From the NCBI RefSeq assembly GCF_003797125.1, contig NZ_RKKE01000001.1:1054001-1118000 (forward strand): 64,000 bases of DNA, read 5' to 3'. The notes under the pieces are model-generated. The model ran no database searches. It saw only the letters and a list, made by a program, of their open reading frames with translations, and had not been told where the DNA came from. Origin of the DNA: Shewanella frigidimarina. GTDB taxonomy: Bacteria; Pseudomonadota; Gammaproteobacteria; Enterobacterales; Shewanellaceae. Both the position numbers and the translations under genes were made by a program. The first letter of the stretch is position 1; the number at the start of each line of letters is the position of its first letter. Positions 31,201 to 38,521 of this stretch are shown here, piece by piece.

Positions 31201-32872
31201 CTTCGTCAACGACCATACTCACTTTGTCGTTAGTCAACTGACAACGACGAAGCCAGCCGCCATCGCCACCTAAGCGGCTGTTTTTACCCGCAACTAATAT
31301 AGGGACTCCCTTAAAGCCAATTAAAGGCGTGGTATAACGACATTGATCACTAATATCTTTGGTACCATTATCTGTAAAGGTTTGCGCTTTGCCAAAATGA
31401 TAATTAGCGTCGACACCATTTAATTTCATTGTGCCACTACCCGATTTAAATGATAAATAGCCAATGGTTTCATTTTGAATTTGATTATTGTTCAAATCAC
31501 CTGGTTGGCATTTTCTATTGTTACTTCTGACCTCTGAAGTATCTAACGCAAGTTGTATACCTGACTTGGTAAATTCCGACGTGCTAGTGAACCAACAGTT
31601 ATTATTTTTAGTTTGGATTTGATTTAACAAAACATCTTGAGTAGGAGGTAAAGCAACAGGTGTATAAGGTGAATTCGAACCAATTAAAGCCTGATCGTAG
31701 TCAACAGCACCGGCGATAAGTTTTGTGTCGTTTGGTAATTTATAGGTTCCAGGAGTGACAGCTATCCAGTGAATTTCAGCCATTTCCTTTGATGCTACAT
31801 AACGGTTATTAGGTGATTCAGGCTCTTTTTTTGACCAGGTAAACCCTTGTTCCGATACACTATCAATAAATACTGATGCAGGGCCGTCGTTATTACTATT
31901 CTCTACAGTCGGCATTAAAAAGACTAAGGGCGTCACACCTGTAGGAAATTGTTTGTCAAAAGTAATACTATTTGCCGTCGCTTTACCATATTGAATATGG
32001 AACACAGCAGGTGTTGAAACGGTATCATTAATTTGATTGTTAGAATTAAGCCATAAATATTTAGATGTTACGCGCCCGTTAATAATTGAGTTGTTATTAA
32101 GAGTCAATTTTTCATCGCTATAAATATACCCACCAATAACAGAACCAGTATTCAAAGTTAAATTTTTATACGCGATTAGTTGTAAAGCACTCGAATTTAC
32201 AGCATTTATTTTACCGTTATTTAATTCAGAATCACTACCGATAAATAATCTAACATCCCCTTGTAATACGATTTCTGCATTTTGATTTAATATTAAAGAA
32301 TCGATCCAATAATCACCGGCTGGAAAAATTAATTTAGCCCCATTTCCAGCTTCTATTTTGTTAAAATAATATTCTTGTTGTGTCGAAGACATTGTTACAG
32401 TACAAGCAGAATATAGCGTAATTGAATTAAATTGGTTTAGACCAGTATTTCCCAAAACAATGTTTTGATTGCCTGTACAAGAGCCCAATCCACCACTTGT
32501 CCCTTTACTACTTTGAAATTTATTGCCACCAGTTAATTGCAATCCACTTATATCACTTTTCATTACATCACAATAGCGATCGCCTCCAGTAGCAGTGTCA
32601 CAACTATCACTAGGTAAACCTGAACCGGTATTAATTGAACAAAACGCTAAACTATCCCCTAACGTACCATTGATTCTTGAACCGCTTTGCATCATTAGCT
32701 GGGGATTCGTAATTTTATGACAACTATTATTATTGTACTGGTGATGCCCTTGAGCTACGTCAGGCCACATTACAGACTCATCAATAATATCAAACGCAAA
32801 AACACTCTGAACCAGTAAAGCCATGACCACAAAAGAACTAGCAACAAAGCGACTAATTGAATTAATTCCCAC
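28274..32872 (-). CDS. mshQ: MSHA biogenesis protein MshQ, lectin-like putative pilus tip protein
   Basis: A 1532-residue secreted protein, the last gene of the MSHA operon. The start is GTG at 32872, behind GGAGGT, overlapping mshP by 11 bases. A signal peptide ends near SVFAFD. Residues about 590-840 resemble a bacterial L-type lectin/concanavalin-like sandwich (CFTDDFNRTDVGDDWAL; GADGIAIILSD; GSFGGALGYAQRN; FAGGWLGIALDEYGNF). The rest, from about 860, is the long region typical of MshQ (DUF6701). Many cysteines suggest disulfides. A PilY1-like tip adhesin role is inferred from position, size and the lectin-like fold; it has not been shown from this sequence. Confidence 0.88.
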   Translation of the reverse strand: MGINSISRFVASSFVVMALLVQSVFAFDIIDESVMWPDVAQGHHQYNNNSCHKITNPQLMMQSGSRINGTLGDSLAFCSINTGSGLPSDSCDTATGGDRYCDVMKSDISGLQLTGGNKFQSSKGTSGGLGSCTGNQNIVLGNTGLNQFNSITLYSACTVTMSSTQQEYYFNKIEAGNGAKLIFPAGDYWIDSLILNQNAEIVLQGDVRLFIGSDSELNNGKINAVNSSALQLIAYKNLTLNTGSVIGGYIYSDEKLTLNNNSIINGRVTSKYLWLNSNNQINDTVSTPAVFHIQYGKATANSITFDKQFPTGVTPLVFLMPTVENSNNDGPASVFIDSVSEQGFTWSKKEPESPNNRYVASKEMAEIHWIAVTPGTYKLPNDTKLIAGAVDYDQALIGSNSPYTPVALPPTQDVLLNQIQTKNNNCWFTSTSEFTKSGIQLALDTSEVRSNNRKCQPGDLNNNQIQNETIGYLSFKSGSGTMKLNGVDANYHFGKAQTFTDNGTKDISDQCRYTTPLIGFKGVPILVAGKNSRLGGDGGWLRRCQLTNDKVSMVVDEDTFRDNDRKHRWENYSFVAFEKKVDTLTCFTDDFNRTDVGDDWALKVLGSSLPPSIKEGRLRFTSASGNQATSSTYQRLFPAANNLVELEFDYYAWSSLSGTGADGIAIILSDASITPQPGSFGGALGYAQRNNGTPGFAGGWLGIALDEYGNFSSPNEGKVGGPGFRSQAVAIRGSSGTNYQYLTGTNANISPRIDVRNTASAQPNHKYKIIIDSRTPGKAMVSVLRDTLNRDNPADFVTLIAPFDALSFSGQAPVPKDFYLSITGSTGGSNNNHEMDNFKVCALKSNPVGQQIHHFEFDYTNSPFTCKAETMTVRACKDAVCNLFTDPVEANLSLTPNSNGAWYVDGSKTNVVRFENGSATVALRNNVTTPTTIGVTSSIPSTIAGSNTLCRRGSGGLTTASCTLSFAESGFIFAVPDKLANKPTDNITISAVKTSDITQQCVPLFSKTTKNVNFWSSYIDPINPINGQSLTVNSTVVGKQSSAATTLALAFDAEGKADIIVNYPDAGKMQLDAKFTGTGDEQGLVMVGSDQFVSFPVGLCVTPKDNAAQWSKNNGIYNPYKKAGESFDLIIQGKAWQVDGDTNYCDNLNTPNYAHEKIELGHQLIDPLGGVLGAVGSSRYNHVAQTTNSNTVSQSVTEVGVFQFTVNPPLGYLGSNFHDIPLAVSPTMGRFVPDRFVVSSSSVLPSCGSFTYMDQPFGLTLTLSAFNTGTYITKNYQGAFAKGTANLVGENINNGVDLSGRLSTLPINAGSWALGEANVGLSYQANFSRTVSPSVDGPFSQLAIGVQAFDNDGDWSFIASPDMRANSSAICADNSNCNAKLLSTQDFRHGRVVMDNTYGPENEILRMPTYAQYWNGSTWVTNISDSCTQVIDPLDGSEIYTPLLTSGQTVTRSDGNSTVNIPITSGQLPLLWQNTGSAAYRGQVTAPLQVEDWLKWYWDQASPTQLYDPRASAYFGRYRGHDKIIYWREVSQ

Positions 32873-33317
32873 GGGCTTCTACCTCCACTTGGCGACTGAC
32901 TCGCAAACATGTTGAACTGTTTGAGTTTCCTACACAGTTAGCTGTTTCGCATACCGCTAAACTATTAATTCGATATTGAACAACACTGCCAACGCTAGCG
33001 GTATTACAACTAATGGTGACACTACAATTATGGAATCCAACGGCGTTATTTGGCGGTGTCCATGTAGAGCTAACACTAGTACAAGTTGCCACAGTGCCAC
33101 CAACCGGAAATAACTCAGCCAGCGCTGCATCGGCGCCACTATTAGCGCTAAATAAAGCTCGAGTGCCCCACACTTCCATGTTCACGGACTCATCAGCATC
33201 GCCAACAATACGAATTAAACTCGCGGCAAGTAAAAACATCACCGTTAGCACAAACACACCAATGATGAGTGCGCTACCTTGTTGTGAATGCTGGGTTAAT
33301 TTCAGCTTAGGGAACAT
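32862..33317 (-). CDS. mshP: MSHA biogenesis protein MshP (PilX-like)
   Basis: A 151-residue protein with a class III-like N-terminus: a basic leader, then QQGSALIIGVFVLTVMFLLAASLIRI, similar to PilX-type minor components. The usual glutamate at position +5 of mature pilins is not apparent, which is common for PilX/GspK-like proteins. Two cysteine pairs occur in the C-terminal half (CTSVSSTW...CSVTISC, CETANCVG). Overlaps mshO by 11 bases and mshQ by 11 bases. Confidence 0.88.
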   Translation of the reverse strand: MFPKLKLTQHSQQGSALIIGVFVLTVMFLLAASLIRIVGDADESVNMEVWGTRALFSANSGADAALAELFPVGGTVATCTSVSSTWTPPNNAVGFHNCSVTISCNTASVGSVVQYRINSLAVCETANCVGNSNSSTCLRVSRQVEVEARGN

Positions 33318-34134
33318 TCATCACCTGCACTTGATGTTGATATTGAAATGTTTCGCCATTAACGCTAAATAGTGGCTGTAAATGCACAATTGCATTAGTC
33401 ACCAGTGTCGATGGAGTCATTATCACCGCGGGATTAACAGTTAAGGCATTAGTGACATTTTGTGCCATCAATGCGCCACTGCCCATTGCAGCTGGTGCAG
33501 GCTGATTGACCTTATAACCGTAGTTTTGGTACAGGAGCAGATCAACATTGCTAGCTGTATTAACAAAACAGTAACTTAATGGGCTATCGGCAACATATAA
33601 GCGTTTTAACGGTGAGGCCTCGGTAAAACGCACATTTTGAGTTAATGTAATGGTGAGTTGATCACTTGTTTCAGCCACACTTTGCACAATAAATCGTTTG
33701 GCGATAGTCCCTTGAGGATTATAAATTTCGCTATTGGTTAAAGGATAAATTAGCACTGACTGAGCCGCATTAATGGGACGAATACTTTTAATCGCGGTTA
33801 AAGTATTTTGCGCAGATTGAGGCACAAATGGCGCATCAAGATAAGAAGTACTGGCCGAAATAGGCAGTAACTCCAAACACTGATAACTGCCATCGGTTGC
33901 GGTAAGTACCCGCACACTATTGGGCACTGCACGCCGAATATCTCGGGTCATACGCTCGATACCAAAACGGCTTTGACTGAGCACCTGATCTACCGCACTT
34001 GATTCAACAAAAATGCGGGTGCCAAAAATCACAAAACTACTGATACCAACAATAATAATCCCTAAGATTAAAATGACCGTAACCATTTCAATTAAGGTAA
34101 AACCTGCAGCTTTCAATCCTCGTCGTAAAGGCAT
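33307..34134 (-). CDS. mshO: MSHA minor pilin MshO
   Basis: A 275-residue minor pilin of the PilW/GspJ type. The prepilin peptidase site is AAG/FTLIEMVTVILILG at about residues 9-24, with the +5 glutamate present. The start codon overlaps the mshD stop (TAATG) and follows AAGGAG. The C-terminal beta-rich part is about 240 residues. Confidence 0.92.
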   Translation of the reverse strand: MPLRRGLKAAGFTLIEMVTVILILGIIIVGISSFVIFGTRIFVESSAVDQVLSQSRFGIERMTRDIRRAVPNSVRVLTATDGSYQCLELLPISASTSYLDAPFVPQSAQNTLTAIKSIRPINAAQSVLIYPLTNSEIYNPQGTIAKRFIVQSVAETSDQLTITLTQNVRFTEASPLKRLYVADSPLSYCFVNTASNVDLLLYQNYGYKVNQPAPAAMGSGALMAQNVTNALTVNPAVIMTPSTLVTNAIVHLQPLFSVNGETFQYQHQVQVMNVP

Positions 34135-34670
34135 TAGTAGTTACTCCTTACCGCTTGGTAAGTGATCACTTCATTGGCAGGCGTTGTTACTGCAACGGTA
34201 ATTAATTTTTGTCCCTTCGTCGCAGCGTCAAGATACTCAACTGACACTTGCAACTGATAGCGAGGATAAGCTTGGGTATAAGTTTGGCTAGAGTCGAGCA
34301 TGTTATCGGTTTCATCCAAGCCATTATAATCATCAACGTCGTTGAACGTGTCTCGGCTTTCACCGTCTAGGCCTAATGCTGACTCTGTTGTACAAGCGAT
34401 ACCTGTAGGTGCATTACACGCCGGAATACCACCATTAGGATTAGTATTTTGATCATATCGTTTACCCCAGATCTCATTCATTACCGAATGAGCTAATTCT
34501 GCCGAACGTACTCTTTGTAATGTCGATGCAGCTCTATCTGCTTGGGGAAATAGCATGCTAGTGAGCATCACTATCGCAATGCCGATCACCATCATACCAA
34601 TGACGAGTTCGATTAAAGTAAAACCACGAGTAGGTTGTGATAAACGATGAAATTGAATGTTACGGAGCAT
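34134..34670 (-). CDS. mshD: MSHA minor pilin MshD
   Basis: A 178-residue minor pilin of the PilV/GspI type. I choose ATG 34670, 8 bases after GAGGGG, which gives a short leader ending [15 protein letters not shown]; an upstream ATG at 34697 lacks a site. It overlaps the end of mshC by 11 bases. Cleavage site and +5 glutamate are intact. Confidence 0.92.
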   Translation of the reverse strand: MLRNIQFHRLSQPTRGFTLIELVIGMMVIGIAIVMLTSMLFPQADRAASTLQRVRSAELAHSVMNEIWGKRYDQNTNPNGGIPACNAPTGIACTTESALGLDGESRDTFNDVDDYNGLDETDNMLDSSQTYTQAYPRYQLQVSVEYLDAATKGQKLITVAVTTPANEVITYQAVRSNY

Positions 34671-35139
34671 AAATATACCCCTCTGACTCAACCGCAATGG
34701 TTAAGGTCTCATCTGCTACTACATTAAAACAATTACCTGCACACGCTGGAGACAGCATGCGACCTAAGCTGTCAAAGGTAATCGAAAATACTTGGCTAGC
34801 ATTACTGCTTAAAGCAATATGAGCATTGCCACTGAAAGTTTGTTGTTGCTCAATACGTACCTGGTTTGTACATAAGCTAGCGGCCCTTTCGCTAAAATGG
34901 CGTAACGTATAACCGCTTGATGTCACATCAATTTGATAACACTGATCGGTATTTTGAATGGCTTTAAGCTGGACCTGGCGTAACTCACTGATAAATTCAC
35001 TGCGTAAACTGTAGGCACTAAAAGATGAATCAGACATCAAACGCGGCAACACCGCCACGGCAATAATAGCAATCACAATCATGGTGGTAACCAATTCAAC
35101 CAAGGTAAACCCAAGCTGAACATTACGTTGTTGACTCAC
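34660..35139 (-). CDS. mshC: MSHA minor pilin MshC
   Basis: A 159-residue minor pilin of the GspH/FimT type, with a leader MSQQRNVQLG and cleavage before FTLVELVTTMIVIAIIAVAVLPRL. Two cysteine pairs lie in the globular part. It is separated from mshA by 240 bases holding a terminator, so it may be transcribed partly by read-through from mshA and partly from its own promoter. Confidence 0.92.
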   Translation of the reverse strand: MSQQRNVQLGFTLVELVTTMIVIAIIAVAVLPRLMSDSSFSAYSLRSEFISELRQVQLKAIQNTDQCYQIDVTSSGYTLRHFSERAASLCTNQVRIEQQQTFSGNAHIALSSNASQVFSITFDSLGRMLSPACAGNCFNVVADETLTIAVESEGYIYAP

Positions 35140-35335
35140 TTTAATGATTTCCTCATTTAATTCAATGAATACTTCGACACCTAAAAAAGCTAAATCATAA
35201 TAATGTCATAGAGTTATACTATCGAATTTAGTATGGCAAAAACAACCAAGATTGTCTGTTTATTTATTACCTTGTACCATTTTATAGGGAAGCTAAGTGA
35301 GTCAATTAATATTTTTTTAAAATCAAAAAACTCAA

Positions 35336-35364
35336 AAAAAAACCTGCATGAGCAGGCTTTATTA
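35336..35364 (-). terminator. Terminator directly after mshA, inside the MSHA operon
   Basis: On the minus strand GCCTGC-TCAT-GCAGG is followed by a run of T (plus-strand A run ending at 35342). It begins 16 bases after the mshA stop. It should limit transcription of the minor pilin genes relative to the major pilin. Confidence 0.8.
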
Positions 35365-35379
35365 CTTAAAAATCAAGTG

Positions 35380-35901
35380 TTAACAATCGTCAGCATCAGG
35401 AACTTGAGAAAGCACTGGAATTGCAGTTGAAGTTGCTTGAGTATAAGTAAAAGAACAAGCAGCAGGTGCACCGGCTTGCCAAATTTCGACACTACCTGTA
35501 CCTGCTTCTATAATCCAATCTCCTACTGTCACAGGATCCGTAACAGTAGCAGTGCCATCAGCACCAGCAGCAAATGTTACATCCAATGCTCTTTCTAAAT
35601 CAGCTTCTGTCGCAGCAATATAACCATAAACAATATTAACGTCATCTGTTGTAGCTGTTGTACCAGCAATATCTAAAAGCGCAACGCCACCGGTACCACC
35701 CTTTTCTTTACCCGCTAAAGCCGCTTTTGAATAAACTAAGGTGTTTGCACCTTGAATTGCCGCTTTCATTCCTGATAATGCTGACGCGCGCGCATCACCT
35801 TGCAAGTTAATAAACTTCGGCGCTGCCGTAACCGCTAAAATACCTAGAATAATTATCACAACCACTAATTCGATTAATGTAAAACCTTGTTGTTTTTGCA
35901 T
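35380..35901 (-). CDS. mshA: MSHA major pilin MshA
   Basis: The major subunit of the mannose-sensitive haemagglutinin type IV pilus. The 173-residue prepilin has a very short leader (MQKQQG) and mature N-terminus [24 protein letters not shown], with the +5 glutamate. A C-terminal cysteine pair ([10 protein letters not shown]...PDADDC) forms the expected disulfide loop. GAGGT precedes the ATG. It is flanked upstream by a hairpin and downstream by a terminator, an arrangement that would give it a separate, abundant mRNA. Confidence 0.96.
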   Translation of the reverse strand: MQKQQGFTLIELVVVIIILGILAVTAAPKFINLQGDARASALSGMKAAIQGANTLVYSKAALAGKEKGGTGGVALLDIAGTTATTDDVNIVYGYIAATEADLERALDVTFAAGADGTATVTDPVTVGDWIIEAGTGSVEIWQAGAPAACSFTYTQATSTAIPVLSQVPDADDC

Positions 35902-35940
35902 ATTAAATAACCTCTATAGAAAATAAATGGGTAAACCAAC

Positions 35941-35958
35941 ATCACTGCGGACAGTGAT
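35941..35958. promoter_or_regulatory. Perfect hairpin between mshB and mshA
   Basis: ATCACTG (35941-35947) and CAGTGAT (35952-35958) form a 7-bp stem with a 4-base loop, 9 bases after the mshB stop and about 40 bases upstream of the mshA start. There is no T tract, so it is more likely an mRNA end-protecting or processing structure than a terminator. Confidence 0.5.
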
Positions 35959-35966
35959 AAATCAAA

Positions 35967-36572
35967 TTAGTTGTTAGTAAATGATACGACCTGACCTGTA
36001 CCTGCATTATATGTTACACCGTTAGCACCAACCGTGTCTAAATCAGGCGCTGGGTCTGCGACACCCGAAGTCTGATTTAGCGCTAAAGTAGCTACTTGAT
36101 GATAAACACACAAATCTAGACCTGTAACTGTTTGACCATCAATACTGGTAGATGAACCGCCGACACCATTTTGCATTCTTACGGTATAACGATGTTTACG
36201 GGCGTCTTGATCGAACAGTACATTTCTTGGAGCATTTTGCAAAACTGAATCAAATACTTCCTGACATGTTTCGTTTGTCATTGAGGTAACATCAGTATTG
36301 GTTGTGCCAGTTGGAAAACCAAAACGTGTATCGAGTGATACGCTAGTACCATCTAAAATAACGCTGTTGTTACGACGACCATCAACTTCCCATTGTGCAC
36401 GTACAAAGCTCACTGCTGTGGCTAAACCACCAGCAACACCATCAACGCTGGCGTCTTCAGCATCATCGGTTACATTTAAAAAACGCGGGATCGCTGTAGC
36501 GGCTAATAAACCGAGGATGACAATAACAATGACCAACTCGATCAATGAAAAACCTTGTTGTTTCAATTTCAT
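35967..36572 (-). CDS. mshB: MSHA pilin protein MshB
   Basis: A 201-residue type IV pilin-like protein with leader MKLKQQG and mature N-terminus FSLIELVIVIVILGLLAATAIPRF. It is slightly longer than MshA and has two cysteines (NETCQEV and LDLCVYH). It lies directly upstream of mshA, as in Vibrio cholerae. Confidence 0.94.
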   Translation of the reverse strand: MKLKQQGFSLIELVIVIVILGLLAATAIPRFLNVTDDAEDASVDGVAGGLATAVSFVRAQWEVDGRRNNSVILDGTSVSLDTRFGFPTGTTNTDVTSMTNETCQEVFDSVLQNAPRNVLFDQDARKHRYTVRMQNGVGGSSTSIDGQTVTGLDLCVYHQVATLALNQTSGVADPAPDLDTVGANGVTYNAGTGQVVSFTNN

Positions 36573-36681
36573 AATAACTCACTCTTATCTATAGCGCCTA
36601 CAACAGGAAATAATACTAATTCAGCTATAACTTCACTAATATTAGCAGCTTATTAAAAATTTAACACTAATGGCACAAACT

Positions 36682-37260
36682 TTATCGGTCACGCATCAAA
36701 AAAATAACTCTTCCTGTTTGTAGTTGATAACTTAAACTGGCTTCATTACCTGAATGGTAGCGACAAATGTTCTCATCAGACTGATAATCTACCGCTATAT
36801 TTAATTCTTGAACATTAGTTGCCAATAAATGGCCCCACAGTTGCTCACAACCTTGGACATCATTAGTATCAATGGTAGGCCAACCTTGATCAGACATAGA
36901 AATCCAATTATCGGTGCCAACCAAATCGGTATCAGTATCTATAGCATCTATTTTACTCGCAGCGTCTTGTAATACAGCATTGTCATTGCTTACTTTACTC
37001 GATGCTACATTCGATGCCATATGATGCCAGGACAACTGCATTTTATGTGGTCGGCCAGAAGCTAACCATTGACTATGCACCATAGCTAAGACATTCAAAA
37101 AACGATTATGTTCAAACTCTAAACCACGCCCACCTATGTTTGAAGTAGTATTGACATAACGCCCACCAAAAATAGCCAGCAGCGTTAACACCACAACAAT
37201 AGCAATAACCCGACCATAGACTTTAAGCAGATCACCATCCGCTTTTTGCTGGCTCAACAT
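36682..37260 (-). CDS. mshF: MSHA biogenesis protein MshF
   Basis: A small membrane-anchored MSHA protein of unknown biochemical role. ATG 37260 gives 192 residues with one N-terminal TM helix (about 19-38, YGRVIAIVVVLTLLAIFGG) and a periplasmic remainder. The same frame is open to a GTG at 37338 overlapping mshG, but that would put a basic stretch before the helix; I prefer 37260, without a strong ribosome site for either. Position between mshG and mshB identifies it. Confidence 0.8.
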   Translation of the reverse strand: MLSQQKADGDLLKVYGRVIAIVVVLTLLAIFGGRYVNTTSNIGGRGLEFEHNRFLNVLAMVHSQWLASGRPHKMQLSWHHMASNVASSKVSNDNAVLQDAASKIDAIDTDTDLVGTDNWISMSDQGWPTIDTNDVQGCEQLWGHLLATNVQELNIAVDYQSDENICRYHSGNEASLSYQLQTGRVIFLMRDR

Positions 37261-37304
37261 CGCGATATCCAATGATCTGTTTGCTTTCTTTGTTGCATGC
37301 TTTG

Positions 37305-38519
37305 CTAACCGCCTTTTACCACATTCAGCATATCCCACATAGGAAGATAAATACCCAGTGCCAATATCAATACAATGCCAGCAACAAATGCGATTAAAAT
37401 AGGTTCGAGTTTTGCGGTGAGATTTTTTAAATCGTAATCAACCTCGCCTTCATAAAAATCAGCGGCATCATTGAGCAGCTGATCTATTTGACCGGTTTCT
37501 TCACCCACAGCAACCATTTGCAATACCAATGGGGTAAACAGTTGGCTGCTATTTGATACCCTTAGCATTGACTCACCTGATTCAATACCCCGGCGCATAC
37601 CGACTATTTTGTCATGCATATATGCGTTATCGACCGCATCTGCTACCAAACTGAGTGCTTGGGTCATCGGAACTCCCGCGCTGAGCATCATCGAAAAACA
37701 GCGACAATAACGTGACAAGGTTGAGCGTTCAATAATTGATCCAATAACAGGTATGTGCAGCTTCCATAAATCCCATTGCTTCTCGCCTTTTTCAGAGTGA
37801 TGCCAATATCGAATCGCAACTACGATGCCGATTGATAGCACAATCATATGAGGCCAAAAATTAACAAATAGATTAGACGTGCCGATTAATATTTTTGTCG
37901 CCCAAGGTAATTCAGCGCCAAAACGAGAGAACATATCGGCAAATTTTGGGATCACCATAATATTCAAAATAACCATCGCTATGGTAATGGCAATCAAGAC
38001 AAACATCGGATAACGCATTGCAGCTTTAATCCGTCGACGAGTTTCTTGTTCTCGCTCGATATAACCAGACAACTGGATAAAGGCATCTTCCAACTTACCG
38101 GTGTTCTCACCAACATGGATCATCGATACAAACAACGAATCAAATATATCTGGATGTTGATTCATTGCCGAAGATAACGGTCTTCCCGACGTCAGCTGTT
38201 CAGAAATATCATCTAAGGCTTTTTTCATTCGATCGGAATGGGTCGTTTCAGATAAGCCAGCAATAGCCCTTAAAATAGGAATACCAGAACGCGTTAACGA
38301 ATACATTTGTCGACTAAAAATTTGCAATTCTTCCAGCGACACTTTGCCTTGAAATAAGCTCATCGAAAAAGATTGCTTCGTTTTCACTTCGCGCAATTCT
38401 AGCGGAATGATCCCACGAGAAAGTAACGCATCGGCCGCAGAACTTTCATTAGCAGACTCAAGCTGTGCACTGACCGCCTGCCCTTGTGAATTACGTCCTC
38501 GATATTGATATATTGGCAT
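37305..38519 (-). CDS. mshG: MSHA biogenesis protein MshG, inner-membrane platform protein
   Basis: A 404-residue PilC/GspF-type platform protein. Two T2SSF repeats are visible: FSRQMYSLTRSGIPILRAI (about 68-86) and LSRYCRCFSMMLSAGVPMTQAL (about 267-288), each followed by MIHVGENTGKLEDAF or MVAVGEETGQIDQLL, with TM segments after the first repeat and at the C-terminus. It connects the ATPase MshE to pilin assembly. Confidence 0.95.
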   Translation of the reverse strand: MPIYQYRGRNSQGQAVSAQLESANESSAADALLSRGIIPLELREVKTKQSFSMSLFQGKVSLEELQIFSRQMYSLTRSGIPILRAIAGLSETTHSDRMKKALDDISEQLTSGRPLSSAMNQHPDIFDSLFVSMIHVGENTGKLEDAFIQLSGYIEREQETRRRIKAAMRYPMFVLIAITIAMVILNIMVIPKFADMFSRFGAELPWATKILIGTSNLFVNFWPHMIVLSIGIVVAIRYWHHSEKGEKQWDLWKLHIPVIGSIIERSTLSRYCRCFSMMLSAGVPMTQALSLVADAVDNAYMHDKIVGMRRGIESGESMLRVSNSSQLFTPLVLQMVAVGEETGQIDQLLNDAADFYEGEVDYDLKNLTAKLEPILIAFVAGIVLILALGIYLPMWDMLNVVKGG

Positions 38520-38521
38520 TG

